Of a DNA stretch of 64,000 nucleotides, positions 60,954-64,000 are shown piece after piece. The translations under genes and the position numbers were made by a program. The stretch is from UBA1732 sp045114455 (GTDB taxonomy: Bacteria; Verrucomicrobiota; Lentisphaeria; Victivallales; UBA1829): NCBI GenBank assembly GCA_045114455.1, contig JBGUKN010000072.1, forward strand, positions 1 through 64,000, in the 5' to 3' direction. Below the pieces are notes generated by a model. That model did not search any database, had not been told where the DNA came from, and was given only the letters and a program-made list of their open reading frames with translations. Each line of letters opens with the position of its first letter. Within the stretch, counting starts at the first letter, position 1.

Positions 60954-60972
60954 GAAAGTCTGAGGTAAAAAA

Positions 60973-62364
60973 ATGAAAAGAATTCTGACACTCATTGCCG
61001 TATGCGGCGCCGTATGCGCCGCAGCGGCCGCGGAAAACAGCGCACCCGCCGCGATGGAAACGGCGGAAGCCGTCCAGGTCAATTTGAACGTTACGCCCGC
61101 CACGGCGGAAGCTGTGGAAGCCGTTCAGGTCAATCTGAACGTCGTCTGGACGCTGATCGCAGGCATCCTGGTATTCGTGATGCAGGCCGGGTTCGCTCTG
61201 GTGGAAGCCGGTCTGACGCGTGCCAAGAACACGAGCAACATCATGATGAAAAACGTGATGGACTTCGTGATCGGCTCCGTCTGCTTCTGGCTGATCGGCT
61301 CTGCGTTCATGTTCGGCGCGACCAGGATGGGCTTCATCGGCACGGACGGCTTCCTCATGGACATTTTCAACACGGGCGACGACTGGAACTGGACCTACAT
61401 GTTCTTCCAGACGATGTTCTGCGCGACGGCCGCGACGATCGTTTCCGGCGCCATGGCGGAACGGACGCAGTTCCGCTCCTACCTGATCTACTCCGCGCTC
61501 ATCTCCCTCTTCATCTACCCGATCGCGGGCAAATGGGCATGGGGCGGCGGCTGGCTGGCGGACCTGAACTTCCATGACTTCGCCGGATCCACCGTGGTGC
61601 ACAGCGTCGGCGGCTGGCTCGCCCTTACCGGCGCGATCGTCCTCGGACCCAGAATCGGCAAATACGGCCCGGACGGAAAGCCGCGCGCCATCCCCGGACA
61701 CAACATCGCGTTCGCCGCGATCGGCGTGCTGGTCCTCTGGATCGGCTGGTTCGGATTCAACCCGGGCTCGACCGTCGCCGGAAACGGCGATATCGGCCGG
61801 GTGGCCCTGATCACGAACTTCGGCGCAGTCGCCGGCACCCTCACGGCGATGCTTACCGCCTGGGCGATCCTGAAGAAGCCGGATGCCTCGATGACGCTGA
61901 ACGGCGCGCTCGCCGGACTCGTGGCGATCACCGCCCCCTGCGACATCGTGACGCCCGTCGGCGCGCTCATCATCGGCGCAATCGCCGGCGTGCTCGTGGT
62001 CCTGAGCGTGCTTGCCATCGACCGCCTGAAAGTCGACGATCCGGTCGGCGCGGTCAGCGTCCACCTGGTCAACGGCGTCTGGGGCACGCTCGCCTGCGGT
62101 CTCTTCGGCGCGGAAGGCGTCCTGAAGATCGCCGATGCGAACACCGGCCTGTTCTACGGCGGCGGATTCCACTCCACCGGAATCCAGCTCCTCGGGATCG
62201 CCGCGTACGGCGCCTGGGCGTTCATTCTGGGCATGATCACGTTCGTGACGCTCAAGAAGACGGTCGGCCTGCGCGTCAGCGCGGAGGAAGAACTCAAGGG
62301 CCTGGATATCACCGAGCACGGAAACGATGCTTATGCCGGATTCCAGATCTTCACGAATGAATAA
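60973..62364 (+). CDS. amtB: Ammonium transporter
   Basis: 463 aa. Signal peptide MKRILTLIAVCGAVCAAAAA, then a 17-residue periplasmic duplication (AEAVQVNLNV...VEAVQVNLNV) and an 11-TM Amt core: MDFVIGSVCFWLIGSAFMFG, GSTVVHSVGGWLALTGAIVLGPRIG (first pore His), IGWFGFNPGSTVAGN, AVSVHLVNGVWGTLACGLFG (second pore His). The twin-His pore is complete. It follows the PII gene by 19 bases and shares its sigma-54 promoter. A strong terminator lies downstream. Confidence 0.96.
   Translation: MKRILTLIAVCGAVCAAAAAENSAPAAMETAEAVQVNLNVTPATAEAVEAVQVNLNVVWTLIAGILVFVMQAGFALVEAGLTRAKNTSNIMMKNVMDFVIGSVCFWLIGSAFMFGATRMGFIGTDGFLMDIFNTGDDWNWTYMFFQTMFCATAATIVSGAMAERTQFRSYLIYSALISLFIYPIAGKWAWGGGWLADLNFHDFAGSTVVHSVGGWLALTGAIVLGPRIGKYGPDGKPRAIPGHNIAFAAIGVLVLWIGWFGFNPGSTVAGNGDIGRVALITNFGAVAGTLTAMLTAWAILKKPDASMTLNGALAGLVAITAPCDIVTPVGALIIGAIAGVLVVLSVLAIDRLKVDDPVGAVSVHLVNGVWGTLACGLFGAEGVLKIADANTGLFYGGGFHSTGIQLLGIAAYGAWAFILGMITFVTLKKTVGLRVSAEEELKGLDITEHGNDAYAGFQIFTNE
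61063..61143 (+). repeat. 51-bp-spaced imperfect duplication near the amtB start
   Basis: GCGGAAGCCGTCCAGGTCAA... at 61063 recurs as GTGGAAGCCGTTCAGGTCAA... at 61114. It duplicates a 10-aa motif before the first transport helix. Confidence 0.8.
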
Positions 62365-62381
62365 GTAAATGTTGCAACCCG

Positions 62382-62435
62382 GACGGGATTTCGGGCGGTG
62401 TCGATGATCAGTCCGCCGGAAATCCCGTCTTTTTT
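62382..62435 (+). terminator. Intrinsic terminator of the PII-amtB operon
   Basis: GACGGGATTTC (62382-62392) pairs perfectly with GAAATCCCGTC (62419-62429), then six T. A second short pairing lies inside the loop. Confidence 0.85.
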
Positions 62436-62489
62436 GCTGTCCGACGGCAACACTCTCCAAAAAGGAATAGGCCGAAAGGTGACGTTTTA

Positions 62490-62561
62490 TCCGTCACACG
62501 CAATTCGCACAAAGTCAAGCACATGACGGAGTGACGGACGGATTTGACAATCGTTCCGTCA
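62490..62561. promoter_or_regulatory. Cluster of four TGACGGA heptamers
   Basis: TCCGTCA (62490-62496), TGACGGA (62524-62530), TGACGGA (62532-62538), TCCGTCA (62555-62561). An additional TGACG lies at 62480, where GTGACG-TTTTATC-CGTCAC makes an inverted repeat. Possibly binding sites of one regulator; the last pair could also form a hairpin followed by T-rich DNA. Confidence 0.5.
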
Positions 62562-62698
62562 TTTCTTTTTTCTATCGGATCATCCCTTTTTCATGTCAAA
62601 TATTTTATAAGATAATGATCTAAATAGCATCAATCCGCTCTCCGAAAAACCACCGCCGCGCCGGAACGCTTTTCTGACGGAAAAAGCGAAAAACCGGC

Positions 62699-62727
62699 TT
62701 TAAAAACCGCCGGAAGACGGCTATATT
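62699..62727 (+). promoter_or_regulatory. Promoter of the flavodoxin-fold reductase gene
   Basis: TTTAAA (62699-62704), 17-bp spacer, TATATT (62722-62727); 132 bases before the ATG. Confidence 0.65.
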
Positions 62728-62859
62728 AACCGTGATTTCTTTCACGACGGTCTGATCCGCATTGCATTTCGCCGCCCCCGTCGCCGGGTCGTGGCGGGCG
62801 GGTCTGCACTGCGGCCGTCACATTTACCGGCGGAACGGACAGAGAATGGAACGGAACGC

Positions 62860-63552
62860 ATGAAAACGGTCATCATACACGGACAGAACCACAAGGGCTC
62901 CACCTACCATATCGCGCATGAGCTTGCGGAGAAGATCGGGGGAGAGACCACGGAGTTTTTCCTGCCGGAGGACTTCGGCGAATTCTGCACGGGCTGCAAC
63001 GTCTGTTTTGCAAAAGGCGAATCGCACTGTCCCCATTCCGGCAGGCTCGCCCCGATCACGAAGGCGCTGGACGCCGCAGATGTCATCATTCTGGCCAGTC
63101 CCGTTTATGTGTATCACGCCACGGGCGCGATGAAAGCGTTTCTGGATCACTGCGGATACCGTTGGATGGTCCACAGGCCGGAAGGATCCATGTTCCGGAA
63201 ACAGGGCGTCTGTATCTGCACCGCCGCCGGCGCGGGGATGAAATCCACGCTGAAGGACATGGCGGACAGCCTCTTTTTCTGGGGCGTCGCCAAAACATAC
63301 CGATACGGCGCCGCCGTCACCGCCGTGAACTGGGAAGGCGTGCGGGAATCGAAGAAGAAGAATCTTGACCGCGCGACCTCGCGGCTTGCGGAAAAGATCG
63401 TCCGTCGGAACGGGAAAGTCAGGCCCGGGCTGAAGACCAGGATCTTTTTCCATGTGATGCGCCTGATCCACAGAAAAAAAGCATTCGGCCCGAAAGACGC
63501 CGGATACTGGGAGGAAAAAGGCTGGACCGGAAGCAAACGCCCGTGGGAATGA
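62860..63552 (+). CDS. NAD(P)H-dependent FMN reductase-like flavoprotein
   Basis: 230 aa. MKTVIIHGQNHKGSTYHIAHELAEKIGGETTEFFLPEDFGEFCTGCNVCFAKGESHCPHSGRL is the flavodoxin-like fold with a GSTY FMN phosphate loop and a Cys-rich segment (CTGCNVCFAKGESHC) usual in this family. AADVIILASPVYVYHATGAMKAFLDHCGYRWMVHRPEG is the second FMN-binding stretch. About 60 extra C-terminal residues are basic. The start is the Met before the fold. Physiological substrate unknown. Confidence 0.85.
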   Translation: MKTVIIHGQNHKGSTYHIAHELAEKIGGETTEFFLPEDFGEFCTGCNVCFAKGESHCPHSGRLAPITKALDAADVIILASPVYVYHATGAMKAFLDHCGYRWMVHRPEGSMFRKQGVCICTAAGAGMKSTLKDMADSLFFWGVAKTYRYGAAVTAVNWEGVRESKKKNLDRATSRLAEKIVRRNGKVRPGLKTRIFFHVMRLIHRKKAFGPKDAGYWEEKGWTGSKRPWE

Positions 63553-63576
63553 GCACGGCGGCATCCGCGGCGTTTC

Positions 63577-63999
63577 TCAAACCTTCGAGTCGGCGGGGGC
63601 TTCTTTGACCTTCGGGAACCGCAGGCGGCAGTACAGATGGACCGTCCGCAGCGCGTTCCGGGAGATCAGGCGCTTTTTGAACCTGAATCCCTTCGACATG
63701 CCGGGCGTCGCGGTCCGCCGTATCGTTTCCAGAAGTTCGCCGTCTGTTTCGCGTTCGATCCTGGCCCGGAAATCCGTAAAACCGTCCGCGAGGCGTCCGC
63801 ATGAAATATACTTGTCCCAGAGATAAGTGACCGCGAAATGAACGGCCTGAACGATCCGGTTGCCGTTTCCGTCCGCCAGCTTCAGCAGTTCCCGCAGCGC
63901 CGAATAGCCGTTGCGGATGTCGCCGTCTTTGTATTTGTGTATGGCGGAACCGGGAGTCTCGAAGTAGTTGTAGCCGATGTAGTTCGAAACATAGATGCT
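63577..63999 (-). CDS. C-terminal part of a possible family-2 glycosyltransferase, cut by window end
   Basis: 141 codons to the stop at 63577; the start lies beyond the window. Reads SIYVSNYIGYNYFETPGSAIHKYKDGDIRNGYSALRELLKLADGNGNRIVQAVHFAVTYLWDKYISCGRLADGFTDFRARIERETDGELLE... The segment YNYFETPGSAIHK resembles the YxYxxxxGSxxHx part after the catalytic domain of GT2 enzymes, and the end is basic (KGFRFKKRLISRN). No catalytic residues are visible, so the call is tentative. It is convergent with the flavoprotein gene. Confidence 0.5.
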   Translation of the reverse strand, partial: SIYVSNYIGYNYFETPGSAIHKYKDGDIRNGYSALRELLKLADGNGNRIVQAVHFAVTYLWDKYISCGRLADGFTDFRARIERETDGELLETIRRTATPGMSKGFRFKKRLISRNALRTVHLYCRLRFPKVKEAPADSKV

Positions 64000-64000
64000 G

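Larger units (their letters stand above)
62365..62859. other. 495-base gap: terminator, heptamer cluster and promoter
   Basis: Contains the amtB terminator (62382-62435), a cluster of four TGACGGA heptamers (62490-62561), an AT-rich stretch (about 62562-62630) and the promoter for the next gene (62699-62727). No gene seen. Confidence 0.8.

Overview
The window is a 64 kb piece of a GC-rich bacterial chromosome, densely coding on both strands, with no rRNA, tRNA, prophage, insertion sequence or CRISPR array that I could support. The C+ (zinc-binding) forms of S14 and L31, four-Cys-pair DnaJ, lone FmdB, many small lipoproteins, a GH78 rhamnosidase and the general feel of the proteins suggest a PVC-superphylum bacterium, most likely Lentisphaerota (Victivallis-like). 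That placement is inference from protein character, not from a search.

Layout. 0-5 kb: the 3' part of RNase E/G, a convergent operon of three unknown envelope genes, dUTPase and an OppC/DppC-type permease. 5-9 kb: clpC and an unknown membrane-anchored protein, probably one minus-strand transcript running through clpC, oppC and dut. 9-12.4 kb: a minus-strand operon of ROK-like kinase, sugar-phosphate nucleotidyltransferase and APH-fold kinase, which looks like sugar activation or salvage. 12.6-13.8 kb: a DUF362/ferredoxin protein. 14.2-21.3 kb: a ribosomal operon beginning at rplV and ending at secY, cut off from the usual S10-L3-L4-L23-L2-S19 part and lacking L30. 21.6-23.6 kb: a lipoprotein and a parvulin-type peptidyl-prolyl isomerase. 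23.9-28.4 kb: fmdB, htpG, dnaJ and dgt. 28.4-31.9 kb: a GT39-like membrane protein, rpmE, prfA and a small unknown. 31.9-32.4 kb: a gene-free block of degenerate repeats in inverted arrangement around a perfect 15-bp hairpin. 32.4-37.6 kb: family-4 uracil-DNA glycosylase, OppB-type permease, galactokinase and GH78 glycosidase. 38.7-42.2 kb: rpmH-rnpA-yidD-yidC-jag. 42.6-52.5 kb: an AT-richer exopolysaccharide locus (STAS protein, phosphoglycosyl transferase, an unusual NTase/beta-helix/transferase hybrid, Wzz with a BY-kinase-like tail lacking a P-loop, Wza, Wzy, FrhB-like protein, pyruvyl transferase). 52.5-58.2 kb: an AIM24-like membrane protein, glmM with a GlmU-like acyltransferase, a CobS-like membrane protein and a lipoprotein. 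58.2-64 kb: a Ca2+/cation antiporter, a secreted unknown, a sigma-54-driven PII-amtB operon, a flavodoxin-fold reductase and the end of a possible glycosyltransferase.

How the genes connect. glmM and the beta-helix gene next to it feed UDP-GlcNAc synthesis, which serves the wall and possibly the polymer made by the exopolysaccharide locus. That locus has initiation, polymerisation, length control, export and pyruvylation functions, but no flippase and no ordinary glycosyltransferase. Transcription appears to use a uniform housekeeping promoter, TTGAAA or TTGATT, 16-17 bp, TATATT, seen at 17 sites; the nitrogen operon instead has a textbook -24/-12 element. Strong intrinsic terminators close the ribosomal, PPIase, rpmE, jag, glmM and amtB transcripts.
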